Notes under the pieces: model-generated
Database searches by the model: none
What the model was told of the DNA's origin: nothing
The model's input: only the letters and a program-made list of their open reading frames with translations
Part shown: positions 24,647 through 32,947 of the stretch, in pieces
Position numbering within the stretch: position 1 is the first letter of the stretch
Layout of the letters: the number at the start of each line of letters is the position of its first letter
DNA from: Nonomuraea turkmeniaca
Lineage (GTDB): Bacteria; Actinomycetota; Actinomycetes; Streptosporangiales; Streptosporangiaceae
DNA: 39,235 nucleotides
Assembly (NCBI RefSeq): GCF_005889735.1
Contig: NZ_VCKY01000089.1
Location: forward strand, 1-39,235
Reading direction: 5' to 3'
Program-made: the position numbers and the translations under genes

Positions 24647-25177
24647 TCAGTTGGCTGGTTCGGGTGGGTAGATCGAGTACATGTCAGCCGGGAGGTCGAG
24701 GACCGGGCAGTTGCCGAGCTCATAGATGAAGTCCAGCTTCGGCTCCGTGGCGAGGTAGTAGTGAACATCGACGTCGAACCGGCCCGTCTGCATGACCCCG
24801 ATGCCCTTCTCTCGGTACGCGGCCACTACGGCGTCGATGTCGGCATCGGCGATCCGCTCCTTGATGTGGTGCAGTCCCTCGCCCTTCTCCTGCAGGAATT
24901 TCTCGTAGATGGTGGGGCCGTACACCGGTTGGATGATCTCGAACTGCATGTCACCGACCCAGGAGATGGCGATGAAGAACTTGAACGGTTCAGTGACCGG
25001 CTCGTCGGCCACGTGGAGGTTGTCGACGGTGTCCTGGGTGAAGGTCAGCACGGTCCACGGACCGATGCCCAGGTTGTCGACCCACGCCTTCATGCTTTTC
25101 TCCAGATCGCGGGTGACGACCGCGATCTGATAGATCTTGCGCGACTTGTTGAACTCTCTCAGCTCGCCGTTGTTCAT
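24647..25177 (-). CDS. VOC superfamily protein (glyoxalase/methylmalonyl-CoA epimerase-like)
   Basis: A 176-aa vicinal-oxygen-chelate protein. IYQIAVVTRDLEKSMKAWVDNLGIGPWTV is the first beta-alpha-beta-beta-beta half, and GLHHIKERIADADIDAVVAAYREKGIGVMQTGRFD the second. The His in YQIAV position is replaced by Gln, while GLHHI and the late Glu (FIYELG) remain as possible metal ligands. The family isomerises or opens small oxygenated molecules. ATG 25177 overlaps the DhaL stop (ATGA) and has GGGAG close by. The setting suggests a sugar epimerase or isomerase step. Confidence 0.82.
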   Translation of the reverse strand: MNNGELREFNKSRKIYQIAVVTRDLEKSMKAWVDNLGIGPWTVLTFTQDTVDNLHVADEPVTEPFKFFIAISWVGDMQFEIIQPVYGPTIYEKFLQEKGEGLHHIKERIADADIDAVVAAYREKGIGVMQTGRFDVDVHYYLATEPKLDFIYELGNCPVLDLPADMYSIYPPEPAN

Positions 25178-25848
25178 ACCTCTCCCTGTGCCGATGTGGT
25201 CGGGTGTTCGTTGTTGGCCGCGGTCCACTCCGCCATGGCCGTGAAGATGATCGTCGTCGATATGGCGCCGGCGTCGGGGAAACCGAGGGATCGCTCGCCA
25301 AGGGTCATGGCCTTGCCGAAGCGGGCGATGAGGTCCTTGCTGCGATCGGCGCCCTCCCCCGCCGCGATCGCGGCCCGGCGAAATGCGTACGCCAGCGTGT
25401 CACCGGCCTCCGAGCTGCGGCGCAACGACTCCACGGCGGGATGCAGGGCGTCCAGCATGGTCTTGTCTCCGACAGTGGCCCCTCCCCGCCTGGTGATCTC
25501 TCGAATGGAGCGCTCGAAGTGGTCGGCGGCGATGGGCACCGTGAGGACGTCCGATGGGGGCAGCCCCTGCGCTCCCGCGCGGAACAGCAGACCGAAGACG
25601 ACTCCAGATGCGCCTCCCATGGAGGTGATCAGTGTGTCGCCGACACCGGACAGCATGCCCCGGACGTCGTCGAAGGTGGTCGCCAGCAGCAGTTCTCGCA
25701 CCGCGGTGAAGCCGCGTGTCATACCGAGCCCGTGATCTCCATCCCCGATGTCGCGGTCGGCCTTGGTCAGCAGCCGCTCACTGGTGATGATGCGGTCGGC
25801 GACGGCGATCAACATGCTTCGCACGTCGCCGGCTGTCATGCGGTCCAT
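25174..25848 (-). CDS. dhaL: Dihydroxyacetone kinase-type subunit DhaL (ATP-binding)
   Basis: A 224-aa all-helical DhaL domain. DIGDGDHGLGMTRGF (residues ~33-47) supplies the Asp ligands that hold Mg-ATP, and GGASGVVFGLLFRA is the nucleotide-loop region. It transfers phosphate to the ketose bound in the DhaK partner encoded 24 bp upstream. No DhaM/EI-type phosphotransferase gene is nearby, so this pair probably uses ATP directly, as separate DhaK/DhaL kinases for erythrulose or apulose do. The stop overlaps the VOC start by 4 bp. Confidence 0.88.
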   Translation of the reverse strand: MDRMTAGDVRSMLIAVADRIITSERLLTKADRDIGDGDHGLGMTRGFTAVRELLLATTFDDVRGMLSGVGDTLITSMGGASGVVFGLLFRAGAQGLPPSDVLTVPIAADHFERSIREITRRGGATVGDKTMLDALHPAVESLRRSSEAGDTLAYAFRRAAIAAGEGADRSKDLIARFGKAMTLGERSLGFPDAGAISTTIIFTAMAEWTAANNEHPTTSAQGEV

Positions 25849-25872
25849 AGGTTCAGCCTTTAGAAACGGTGG

Positions 25873-26874
25873 TCAGTGACGGTTCGCGCCGGAGAAGAAG
25901 GAGGTCCGTCCTGGAGCGTCATAGAGCTTTTGGAGCTCGGGCGTCAGACCGAACACGCTGATCGAGAAGCCGTGCATCTCCTGGCTCGTGGCGAAGTCAC
26001 CGACCTGGAGGTCGTGGATTCGGATGCCCGCCTGGTCCAGGACCCATGCGGTCCGCCGGGCGATGATCAGCAGCTCGGCGCGGGTGGTCGCGCCGAGTCC
26101 GTTGACCAGGACGCATGCCTTCTCGTCCGGTGACAGGGAGCGGTCTCCTACGATGAGCCGGATCATGTGGTCCACGGTCTCGTCCGCGGTGGCCATGTCG
26201 GCGCGCCGGACACCGGCCTCGCCGTGCATGCCCATTCCGATCTCCATCTTGCCGTCGGGTAGGACGAAGGTCGGTTCGTCGGTCCCGGGGATGGTGCCCC
26301 CCGCGCTGGCGACCCCCATGCTGCGGGTGCGATCGGCGGCCAGGGTGGCGAGTTCCTGAACGGACTTGAGGTCCAGACCTGCCTCCGAGGCGGCACCCGC
26401 GATCTTGCTGACGAAGAAGCCCCCGGCGATCCCCCGCCGGTCGTTGGCGCGGTCGGGTGGCGCGGCGGCCACATCGTCGGCGACCCGTACGGTCAGGACC
26501 TCGTGTCCCTCAGCCTGCAATTCCTCGGCCGCCAGGTCGAAGTTGAGCCGGTCACCGGAGTAGTTGCCGTAGACGAAGAGGATGCCGCGCCCGCGCTCTA
26601 CCGCCTTGGCGGCTCGCACGATCGACTGCGGCGCGGGCGCGGCGAAGATGTCCCCCTGGCACACCGCGTCGGCGAAGCCGGGCCCGATGTACTCCAGCCA
26701 TACCGGCTCGTGGCCGCTGCCTCCTCCGGAGACGATTGCGACCTTGTCGTCCAGAACCCGCTTGGCGACGGCCAGCGTGCCGGGAACCTGTGCGAACTGA
26801 TCCCCATATATGGCGAGGAAGCCTTCCAGGGTCTCCTGGGCGACCTTACTCGGTTCGTTGATGAACTTTCTCAT
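25873..26874 (-). CDS. dhaK: Dihydroxyacetone kinase-type subunit DhaK (ketose-binding)
   Basis: A 333-aa DhaK. Conserved features are IVSGGGSGHEP with His55, GNYSGDRLNFDLA with Asp108 (the acid/base pair) and GMGMHGEAGVR with His217, the residue that covalently binds the ketone as a hemiaminal. The substrate is therefore a small ketose with a 1-hydroxy-2-keto end: dihydroxyacetone, erythrulose, apulose or similar. ATG 26874 has GGAG five bases upstream. It lies 25 bp after the ABC binding-protein gene, which ties the kinase to whatever sugar the transporter imports. Confidence 0.92.
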   Translation of the reverse strand: MRKFINEPSKVAQETLEGFLAIYGDQFAQVPGTLAVAKRVLDDKVAIVSGGGSGHEPVWLEYIGPGFADAVCQGDIFAAPAPQSIVRAAKAVERGRGILFVYGNYSGDRLNFDLAAEELQAEGHEVLTVRVADDVAAAPPDRANDRRGIAGGFFVSKIAGAASEAGLDLKSVQELATLAADRTRSMGVASAGGTIPGTDEPTFVLPDGKMEIGMGMHGEAGVRRADMATADETVDHMIRLIVGDRSLSPDEKACVLVNGLGATTRAELLIIARRTAWVLDQAGIRIHDLQVGDFATSQEMHGFSISVFGLTPELQKLYDAPGRTSFFSGANRH

Positions 26875-26899
26875 GATGGCTCCGTGTGGAAGATCGGGT

Positions 26900-27910
26900 T
26901 CACCGGCCCGCGGCTGACAGGTATCGCCGGACCGGCTCGGGGTCGTCGTATGTATAGGCCGGGCCTGCGGTGAAGTGGTCGAACTCACCGGTGCTCGCAC
27001 CGGACCTGACAGCGTCGGCCACTTTGATCACTTCGGCTGCCCAGGAAGCGGCGTCCTGGCCTGTCGTGTGCCGGACGGTGCCGTCGCCGACGAGCAGCAG
27101 CCGGCCGACCGTGGGGTTGATGCCGATGCCGAAGACCGTCGTCTTGCCGGTGAGACCGCGGGCCTTGATCGCGTTCGCGCTCGCGATGACCGCGTCCTCG
27201 TTCTCGGCGAGGATGACGTTGACGTCAGGGTGGGCGGACAGGATGGCCGAAGCGACTGGGGTGGCCTTGTCGACGACGAAGCCCTCCTGGGAGGCGACGA
27301 CCTCGGTCTTGACGGAGGCCAGGCCCTTCTCCAGCCCCTTACGGCGCTGCTGACACACGTCGTAGGTCTCGCAGGTGAGATACGCGACCTTCGCGGAGCC
27401 GCCGAGCTTGTCCTTGATGTAGGCCGCGGCGGCTTCACCCGTCGTCTCACCGAGCCCCATGTTGTCGTTCGTGACAAACGCCCGTGCGAGCTGCCGATCC
27501 TGCGGGGCGCCCAGGCACGTGTTGTAGCACACCACGGGTACGCCGCTTGACTGCAGGCGTCGCAACGAGGCGACCGAGCCCGTGGGCGACACGACACTCG
27601 CGACGACGAGATCGACTTTCCTAGTGGCGAATGCGGACATGATCCGGCTCTCCTTGCCGGCGTCGTTGCCCACGTCCTGCACGTCGAAGGCCATGTCGTG
27701 CTTCGGGCCCTCGCGCTTCAACGCGGCGGCGAACTCGGCGAAGGTGCCGGTCGGGAACAGCGTCGTGACACCGACGGTGAACGGCTCGCCTGAGCCGGAC
27801 GCCTTCGCGGGACCGGTGGACGGCCCGGTGGCGGAGCAGCCCACCGCCGTGAGGACGGCCACGGCCGCGGCGCAGCGAAGGAGCAGGTCTGCGGAGTGTG
27901 GACGAGACAT
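26900..27910 (-). CDS. ABC transporter sugar-binding lipoprotein (RbsB-like)
   Basis: A 336-aa lipoprotein. The lipobox LTAVGC puts the modified Cys at residue 25, followed by a Ser/Gly/Pro-rich tether. The rest is a type I periplasmic-binding fold (FTVGVTTLFPTGTFAEFAAALK, then VDLVVASVVSPTG, FVTNDNMGLGETTGEAA, VILAENEDAVIASANAIKA, FGIGINPTVG). It captures the sugar outside the cell for the permease and ATPase. Good AAAGGG Shine-Dalgarno before ATG 27910. A hairpin lies just upstream of it. Its fold is the same as the sensor domain of the 31795-32913 regulator, so both may bind the same ligand. Confidence 0.9.
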   Translation of the reverse strand: MSRPHSADLLLRCAAAVAVLTAVGCSATGPSTGPAKASGSGEPFTVGVTTLFPTGTFAEFAAALKREGPKHDMAFDVQDVGNDAGKESRIMSAFATRKVDLVVASVVSPTGSVASLRRLQSSGVPVVCYNTCLGAPQDRQLARAFVTNDNMGLGETTGEAAAAYIKDKLGGSAKVAYLTCETYDVCQQRRKGLEKGLASVKTEVVASQEGFVVDKATPVASAILSAHPDVNVILAENEDAVIASANAIKARGLTGKTTVFGIGINPTVGRLLLVGDGTVRHTTGQDAASWAAEVIKVADAVRSGASTGEFDHFTAGPAYTYDDPEPVRRYLSAAGR

Positions 27911-27931
27911 GAGTGACCCTTTCTGTGGTCA

Positions 27932-27953
27932 CACCGGGCGGCGTGGTCCGGTG
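27932..27953. promoter_or_regulatory. Intercistronic hairpin before the binding-protein gene
   Basis: CACCGG (27932-27937) pairs with CCGGTG (27948-27953) across a 10-base loop, in the 77-bp gap between permease and binding protein. Such hairpins often stabilise the downstream mRNA so that binding protein is made in excess. Confidence 0.35.
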
Positions 27954-27987
27954 ACGAGGACGGGCGGGCCGGTCGACGCAACCGTTT

Positions 27988-29037
27988 TCAGCTTTCGAGG
28001 GCCCGGGCGATGACCCGTCGGCGGGTGCGGCGGGTCGACGGCCTCGCCACGCTGACGAGGACCGCCAGCAGAACGATGGCGCCGTTGGCCACGTTCTGGG
28101 CGTAGCTGTTGACGCCCAGCAGGACCATGCCGTTGTTGAGGATCCCGATGAGGACGACACCGAGCAGAGTCCCGACCATGGAACCGCGGCCGCCGTACAG
28201 GCTGGCTCCGCCGACGATCACAGCCGTGATCACTGCGAACTCGACCCCGATGCCGATCGTCGGGTTCCCGGATCCGAGCTGGGACGTCTGCAGCAGGCTC
28301 GACACCGCGGCGAGCAGGCCGGTCGTCCCGAAGAGGACGGCGCGCACCCGGGCGACCGGGATGCCGGACAGGTGGGCGGCCTCGGCATTGCCGCCGACCG
28401 CGTAGACGCTGCGCCCGAACGTCGTGCGGTTGGCCAGCAGCCAGAAGGCCACGAACACCACGGCCATTATCAGCGCGGGGATCGGGACGCCGAGCACGGA
28501 GCCAGTGCCCAGTGCGGCAAAACCGGCGTCAGTGATGGGGATGGGAATCGAGTCGGTCATCAGCAGCGCCAGCCCGCTGAGTGCCGAGAACAACGCCAGG
28601 GTGACGATGAAGGACGGCACGTTGAGGAGGGCCCGCAGCAGGCCGGCTCCGACGCCGATCAGCGCGCCCAGCGCGCATACGGCGATGGCGGCAAGCCACA
28701 GCGGCCACTCCTGGTCGACCGCGAGCATCCCGAAGAGCGCGGAGCCGAAGGCGATGGCCGAGCCGACGCTGATGTCGATCTCACCAGCGATGATCACCAA
28801 GGTCATGCCGAAGGCAATGAGCCCGGTGAAGGAGATCTGACGGGCGACGTCGAGCAGATTTCCCGCGCTCAGGAAGTTCGGCGCGGTCAGGGACAGCAGG
28901 ACGAAGACCACGGCGAGCACGCCGAGCAGCCCGAGGTGCTCCATGCCGAGGCGCCCCGCCGCCCCGGTGACCTGGCGGAGCCGCCTCTCGGCGACCTCCC
29001 CGGACGAGTAACGGTCGGACACGGTCGTGCCGGTCAT
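27988..29037 (-). CDS. ABC transporter permease (RbsC/AraH family)
   Basis: A 349-aa inner-membrane permease with about 9-10 helices. Family motifs are FGMTLVIIAGEIDISVGSAIAFGS, GLLRALLNVPSFIVTLALFSALSGLALL, RTTFGRSVYAVGGNAEAAHLSGIPVARVR and GIGVEFAVITAVIVGGASLYGGRGS. Only one permease is encoded, so it likely forms a homodimer. ATG 29037 overlaps the ATPase stop (ATGA). Confidence 0.93.
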   Translation of the reverse strand: MTGTTVSDRYSSGEVAERRLRQVTGAAGRLGMEHLGLLGVLAVVFVLLSLTAPNFLSAGNLLDVARQISFTGLIAFGMTLVIIAGEIDISVGSAIAFGSALFGMLAVDQEWPLWLAAIAVCALGALIGVGAGLLRALLNVPSFIVTLALFSALSGLALLMTDSIPIPITDAGFAALGTGSVLGVPIPALIMAVVFVAFWLLANRTTFGRSVYAVGGNAEAAHLSGIPVARVRAVLFGTTGLLAAVSSLLQTSQLGSGNPTIGIGVEFAVITAVIVGGASLYGGRGSMVGTLLGVVLIGILNNGMVLLGVNSYAQNVANGAIVLLAVLVSVARPSTRRTRRRVIARALES

Positions 29038-30596
29038 CGCGCGTCTCCTTCCATGGCCGCGGCCATGACCGCCGGGAGATCCGTGTCTGCGACTCCCCGG
29101 TCGAGGACGACCCTGCCGGAGTTCAGAACGAGAAGACGGTCACAGACGAGGAACAGCTCTTCGATCTCGGACGAGACGACGACGATCCCGGTCCCTTCGT
29201 CGGCGAGGTCACGCAGGAGCGCGTAGATGTGCTCCTTGGCCTCCACGTCCACGCCGCGGGTGGGTTCGTCGAGGAGCAATACTCGCACCCGCGCGTTCAG
29301 GCACTTGCCGAGGATCACTTTCTGCTGATTGCCGCCGGACAGGGTGCCGACGGCGGTGCGGAGCGCGGGTGTTTTGATGGCCAGACGGGTGCGCGTGGCC
29401 TCGGCGACACGCTGTTCCTTGCGTCGGGAGAGCAGCCCCGCGACGCTGATACTGCGCGGGCTGGACAGCGTCACGTTGACCGAGACAGCCATACCGAGGG
29501 CCAGCCCTTCCTTCTTACGGTCCTCAGGGGCGAAGCCGAGACCGGCGTCGATCGCCTGGCGTGGGGTGCGGGGGCGCAGCGGCTGCCCGTTCAGTTTCAC
29601 CGAACCGCTTTCGCGCCCGCTCAGGCCGTAGAGACATCGGAAGAGCTCCGTCCTGCCGGAGCCGAGCAGTCCGACGATGCCGAGGATCTCCCCCTGATGC
29701 AGATCGAACGAGACATCGCGGACGCGGTCGCCGCTGCGCAGCCGGGACACCGAGAGCACCACGCGCTCGGAGGCCTTCCTCTTCGGCCTGCGGCGGGAGG
29801 TAGCGGTCCTGCCCGTCATCATCTCCACGATCTCCGCGGTCGTGACGTCGCCGACGGGCCGGGTGGCGACGTGGCGCCCATCGCGGAGCACGGTGATGGA
29901 GTCGGCGACCCGGGGGATCTCGTCCATCCTGTGCGAGACGTAGATGACGGCAAGACCCGTCTCCGCGAGCCTTCGCACGAGGATCAGCAGCCTATCCACT
30001 TCGGCGGCCGGCAGTGAGCTGGTCGGCTCGTCGAGGATGAGCAGTTTGCCACCGTAGGACAGCGCTCGCGCGATCTCGACGGTCTGCTGTTCGGCCACAC
30101 TGAGCTGGCCCACCTTGGCCCGAGGGTCGAGCTCGAGCCGCAGGTCGTCGAGGAACCGGCCGACGTGACGCACGAGCGCGGCGGGGCTGACCAGTCCTCC
30201 GCGGGTGCCTGCGGCGCGCCAGCGGCCCAGCAGGATGTTCTCGGCGACACTCAGTTCCGGGACGAGGCTGAGCTCCTGGTGGACGGTGACGATGCCCCGC
30301 TCGCGTGCGACAGCGGGGCTGGCCAGTTCGACCTGCCTGCCACCGATATGGATCCGCCCGGCGTCGGGGCGGACCGCACCGCAAAGGATCTTGACAAGAG
30401 TGGACTTTCCCGCGCCGTTCTTCCCCAGCAGCGCCCGGACCTCCCCAGCCGCCATCGACAGATCGACGCCGTCGAGTGCCAGCACGCCCGGATAGCGCTT
30501 GACCAGGCCTTCCACGGCGATCGCAGCATGCGCGCCGCCTGGCGGTGGCGGATGGGCGCCGTCCGGCGAGTGCCGGAAAAGAGCGTCGGCGTTCAT
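29034..30596 (-). CDS. ABC transporter ATPase, double-domain (RbsA/XylG family)
   Basis: A 520-aa protein with two fused nucleotide-binding domains. The first has LLGKNGAGKST (Walker A), LSVAEQQTVEIARAL (signature) and LLILDEPTS (Walker B). The second has a degenerate Walker A (GLLGSGRTE), LSGGNQQKVILGKCL and VLLLDEPTRGVDVEAK, as usual for sugar importers of this class. ATG 30596 has GGAG five bases upstream. It is the first gene of the operon, preceded by a ~98-base leader with operator and hairpin. Confidence 0.95.
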   Translation of the reverse strand: MNADALFRHSPDGAHPPPPGGAHAAIAVEGLVKRYPGVLALDGVDLSMAAGEVRALLGKNGAGKSTLVKILCGAVRPDAGRIHIGGRQVELASPAVARERGIVTVHQELSLVPELSVAENILLGRWRAAGTRGGLVSPAALVRHVGRFLDDLRLELDPRAKVGQLSVAEQQTVEIARALSYGGKLLILDEPTSSLPAAEVDRLLILVRRLAETGLAVIYVSHRMDEIPRVADSITVLRDGRHVATRPVGDVTTAEIVEMMTGRTATSRRRPKRKASERVVLSVSRLRSGDRVRDVSFDLHQGEILGIVGLLGSGRTELFRCLYGLSGRESGSVKLNGQPLRPRTPRQAIDAGLGFAPEDRKKEGLALGMAVSVNVTLSSPRSISVAGLLSRRKEQRVAEATRTRLAIKTPALRTAVGTLSGGNQQKVILGKCLNARVRVLLLDEPTRGVDVEAKEHIYALLRDLADEGTGIVVVSSEIEELFLVCDRLLVLNSGRVVLDRGVADTDLPAVMAAAMEGDAR

Positions 30597-30618
30597 GTCA
30601 TCTCCGTTCGAACATGAT

Positions 30619-30636
30619 CTCGGCACCTGCGCCGAG
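30619..30636. promoter_or_regulatory. Leader hairpin upstream of the transporter operon
   Basis: CTCGGC, a six-base loop, GCCGAG, ending about 22 bases before the start codon of the ATPase. It could affect translation initiation. Confidence 0.3.
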
Positions 30637-30663
30637 CGATCCGGGATGGATCCACATCAGGCG

Positions 30664-30701
30664 TGTTCCATATTTCGGTCTATCGTCCGAGACACTGAAC
30701 A
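30664..30701. promoter_or_regulatory. Operator 1: 15-8-15 inverted repeat at the transporter promoter
   Basis: Left arm TGTTCCATATTTCGG (30664-30678), 8-base spacer, right arm CCGAGACACTGAACA (30687-30701). The right arm read on the other strand is TGTTCAGTGTCTCGG, an 11/15 match. The operator begins on the last base of the -10 box, covering the start of transcription, the classical place for a repressor. A second operator with the same arm length and spacing is at 32989-33026. Confidence 0.7.
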
Positions 30702-30729
30702 AAGTAAGCGGCCGTAATTCTGGTGTCAA
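30701..30729 (-). promoter_or_regulatory. Sigma-70 promoter of the transporter/catabolic operon
   Basis: On the minus strand, TTGACA (30729-30724), a 17-bp spacer, TACTTT (30706-30701). It has a perfect -35 and ideal spacing. Its last T is the first base of operator 1. It should drive the genes from the ATPase down to the SDR. Confidence 0.75.
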
Positions 30730-30900
30730 GCGCCCGGAACACGAAGAAGATCCGAATGGCGGCATGGGTCGGCCGACTCGAATATGGGGGGCCGGCACAG
30801 TGGCGCCTCCTCACGCCTCGCGGAGGTTGCGGGGCGCAGGCCGTCCGGCAAGCGCAGCCAGGTGGCGAAGACGCCAGGTCAGTGGCACGAGCGGGTTAGG

Positions 30901-30941
30901 CCGGAGCACGCTACGGCCCTCGCCCGTGGCGCGTGCTCCGG
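30901..30941. terminator. Strong hairpin after the regulator operon
   Basis: CCGGAGCACGC (30901-30911) pairs perfectly with GCGTGCTCCGG (30931-30941), with an inner ACGG/CCGT stem. It lies about 70 bp after the IclR stop, between the regulator and transporter operons. It has no T-run, as is common in actinomycetes. The rest of 30730-31012 contains no convincing gene. Confidence 0.6.
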
Positions 30942-31012
30942 CGCCGCGCGGTGCGTAGAGTCCTCTCATGCGCGACGGAGCGCGGCGGTGGCTCGCGCCG
31001 CCGGAACCCCCG

Positions 31013-31798
31013 TCAGGCTTCGGACGGGCTCGCCGGCTCCCGCCGCAGGGACTCGGACAGGTGGCGAGCGAGCGCCCGGACCGCTTCGGCATCGCTGCCG
31101 GCGTCCGCCGAGGTGATGTCGACGATCGATCCGACCGCGGCCAGCGGGCCGCCTCGGCCGTACACGACCGCGGCGGTTCCGGCCAGCGCCATCTCGCCCA
31201 GGTCCGCGTTGGAGGCGAAGCCTCGGGCACGGGCCAGGCCTACCGCCTCGATGAGCCGCTCCATATCGAACAGTTGCCCGCTGGGCGAGAGCGGAGGGGC
31301 ATCGGTGTGCATCTCCCTGATCACCGGATCGGGCAGCGTGCTGAGCAGCGCACGGCCGGTCCCCGTCGACCACGCCGGCAGGCGGATACCTGGCTTGAGG
31401 GTGAGCGGAAGAGGCCTCTCTCCAGGGCGCACCGAGAGATAGGCGGCGTCGAGACCCGACAGGACGGCGAGCGCGACCGTGCGCCCCGCAAGCTCCTCGG
31501 CGTGCGGGACCGCCGCGTGGAACAGCTCAAGAAGCGGCGTACCTCCTACCAATCCTCTCGCGATCTCGCTCAGCCTGCCACCGAGCTGCATGCGCCCGTC
31601 AATGTCGCGTGCCAGGACTCCGGCCTCCAGCAGAACACCGCAGATGTCGGCCAGGGAACTCTTGGGCATGGCGAGACGTCGGCTCAGCTCGCCGAAGCTC
31701 GCCGCTTCATGGTGGGCGGCGAGCTCGAAGAGGATGCGGGCCGCCTTGCGCACCGCGGGCGATCGGCCCGGTGTCACGCTCTCGCTGATCTCGATCAA
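31013..31798 (-). CDS. IclR family transcriptional regulator
   Basis: A 261-aa regulator. The N-terminal winged helix SPAVRKAARILFELAAH...GELSRRLAMPKSSLADICGVLLEAGVL (residues ~13-60) is followed by the IclR effector-binding domain (LPAWSTGTGRALLS, ~150, and GFASNADLGEMALAGTAAVV, ~195-215). It starts at a TTG (31798) that overlaps the stop of the previous regulator (TTGA), so translation is coupled; GTG 31777 is an alternative start. Its recognition helix is almost the same as that of the hybrid regulator upstream, so both may bind related sites. It probably senses an intermediate of the pathway. Confidence 0.9.
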   Translation of the reverse strand: MIEISESVTPGRSPAVRKAARILFELAAHHEAASFGELSRRLAMPKSSLADICGVLLEAGVLARDIDGRMQLGGRLSEIARGLVGGTPLLELFHAAVPHAEELAGRTVALAVLSGLDAAYLSVRPGERPLPLTLKPGIRLPAWSTGTGRALLSTLPDPVIREMHTDAPPLSPSGQLFDMERLIEAVGLARARGFASNADLGEMALAGTAAVVYGRGGPLAAVGSIVDITSADAGSDAEAVRALARHLSESLRREPASPSEA

Positions 31799-32913
31799 CC
31801 CCAGGGTTGGTAGTCGGCGACGTTGGCCTCGGTGACCAGCCTCGTGGGAAGAAGGCGAGTCTGGGTGACCAGACGCTCCCCGGCCCGCAGCTGCGCGGCC
31901 AGACGGAAGGCGAGGTGGGCGAGCTGGGCAGGGTCTTGCGCGGCGGACGCCTTCAGAGAGCCCCCGGCGGCGATGGCCGAGGCAGCCGCGGCCGATCCGT
32001 CAACGCTCACCACCGGCACGGAGATCCCCCGCTCCCCCAACGCCTCTATGATCCCTGTCGACGTCGGATCGTTGATGCCGAAGAACCCCGCGACCCGCGG
32101 GTGTTGGGCGAGCATTCGGCGGGCGATGGACCTGCCCGTCTGCGGGGAGTGGTCGCCGCGTTCCCGGGCGACGACGTTCACTCCTGGGTGCTCACGCAGG
32201 GCCGACATGAATCCGGCGACCCGGTCGGCCGTGGCGGTCACCGGCTCACCATCGACGATGGCCACCTCTCCCCTGCCACCCAGCAGGCCGGCGAGGTGAT
32301 GCCCGACCAACTGGCCTGCCTGGACGTTGTCGGTGGTCACGGACACATCCGCGCCCTCGGCGCCGACGTTGACGGCGATGACGGGGATGTCAGCAGAGCG
32401 CGCCAGCCGTACGGCTCCGGCCACCTTCGTGGAGTGCACAGCGTCGAGCACGATCGCGTCAACCCGCATGTTCACCAACTCACCGATCTGCCCGATCTGC
32501 ACGTCGATGTCCTGCCCCGAGTCGAGCGCAACGATCTCGGCCCCTATCTCGGCGGACGCCTCGGCCAAAGCGCGGAGCTCGACGACGTAGAAGGGATTGC
32601 TGGTATTCGGGACGGCGACACCGAGCCGGGCCAGTTTAGGCGGATGCCGCAGCTGCGCGGCGGCAAGTTCCGCGACCGCCAGCCCGAGAACGTAGCGGCC
32701 CTGCGGGTCCTGGACGAGCAGTCGTTCCTCCACCAGCGTCTGACAAATGCCCAGCAGGCTGCTCTTCGGCAACCCGAGACGCCGGCCGAGATTGGCCAGT
32801 GAGGCCGGGCCATGGACGGCTATCTCGCTGAGCACGGCCACGGCGCGGCTGACCGCGGGCACCCTGGAAGGCGCCTCGGGGCCCACGGTCCCCTCATGCG
32901 GTGCCCTAGTCAC
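31795..32913 (-). CDS. Hybrid regulator: IclR-type winged helix fused to periplasmic-binding-protein sensor
   Basis: A 372-aa protein. Residues ~18-85 are an IclR-type DNA-binding domain: PAVSRAVAVLSEIAVHGP, then LGRRLGLPKSSLLGICQTLVEE and the wing GRYVLGLAVAELA. Residues ~95-370 are a type I periplasmic-binding fold (LGVAVPNTSNPFYVVELRALAE, then VDAIVLDAVHSTKV, IPVIAVNVGAEG, TDNVQAGQLVGHHLAG, FFGINDPTSTGIIEAL, VVSVDGSAAAASAI), as in LacI repressors and RbsB, but with no LacI helix-turn-helix and no IclR effector domain. There is no signal peptide. GTG 32913 has GGAGG seven bases upstream. It probably senses the transported sugar and represses the transporter operon and dehydrogenase. Confidence 0.88.
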   Translation of the reverse strand: MTRAPHEGTVGPEAPSRVPAVSRAVAVLSEIAVHGPASLANLGRRLGLPKSSLLGICQTLVEERLLVQDPQGRYVLGLAVAELAAAQLRHPPKLARLGVAVPNTSNPFYVVELRALAEASAEIGAEIVALDSGQDIDVQIGQIGELVNMRVDAIVLDAVHSTKVAGAVRLARSADIPVIAVNVGAEGADVSVTTDNVQAGQLVGHHLAGLLGGRGEVAIVDGEPVTATADRVAGFMSALREHPGVNVVARERGDHSPQTGRSIARRMLAQHPRVAGFFGINDPTSTGIIEALGERGISVPVVSVDGSAAAASAIAAGGSLKASAAQDPAQLAHLAFRLAAQLRAGERLVTQTRLLPTRLVTEANVADYQPWG

Positions 32914-32947
32914 GAACCCACCTCCCACCTCGCGCAGCGCCCCGAAT

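Noticed and set aside
30811..30969. Possible 52-residue minus-strand gene (MRGLYAPRGAG...) in the gap after the IclR gene
   Set aside because: It reads straight through the strong 11-bp terminator-like hairpin, has no Shine-Dalgarno and matches nothing known to me.
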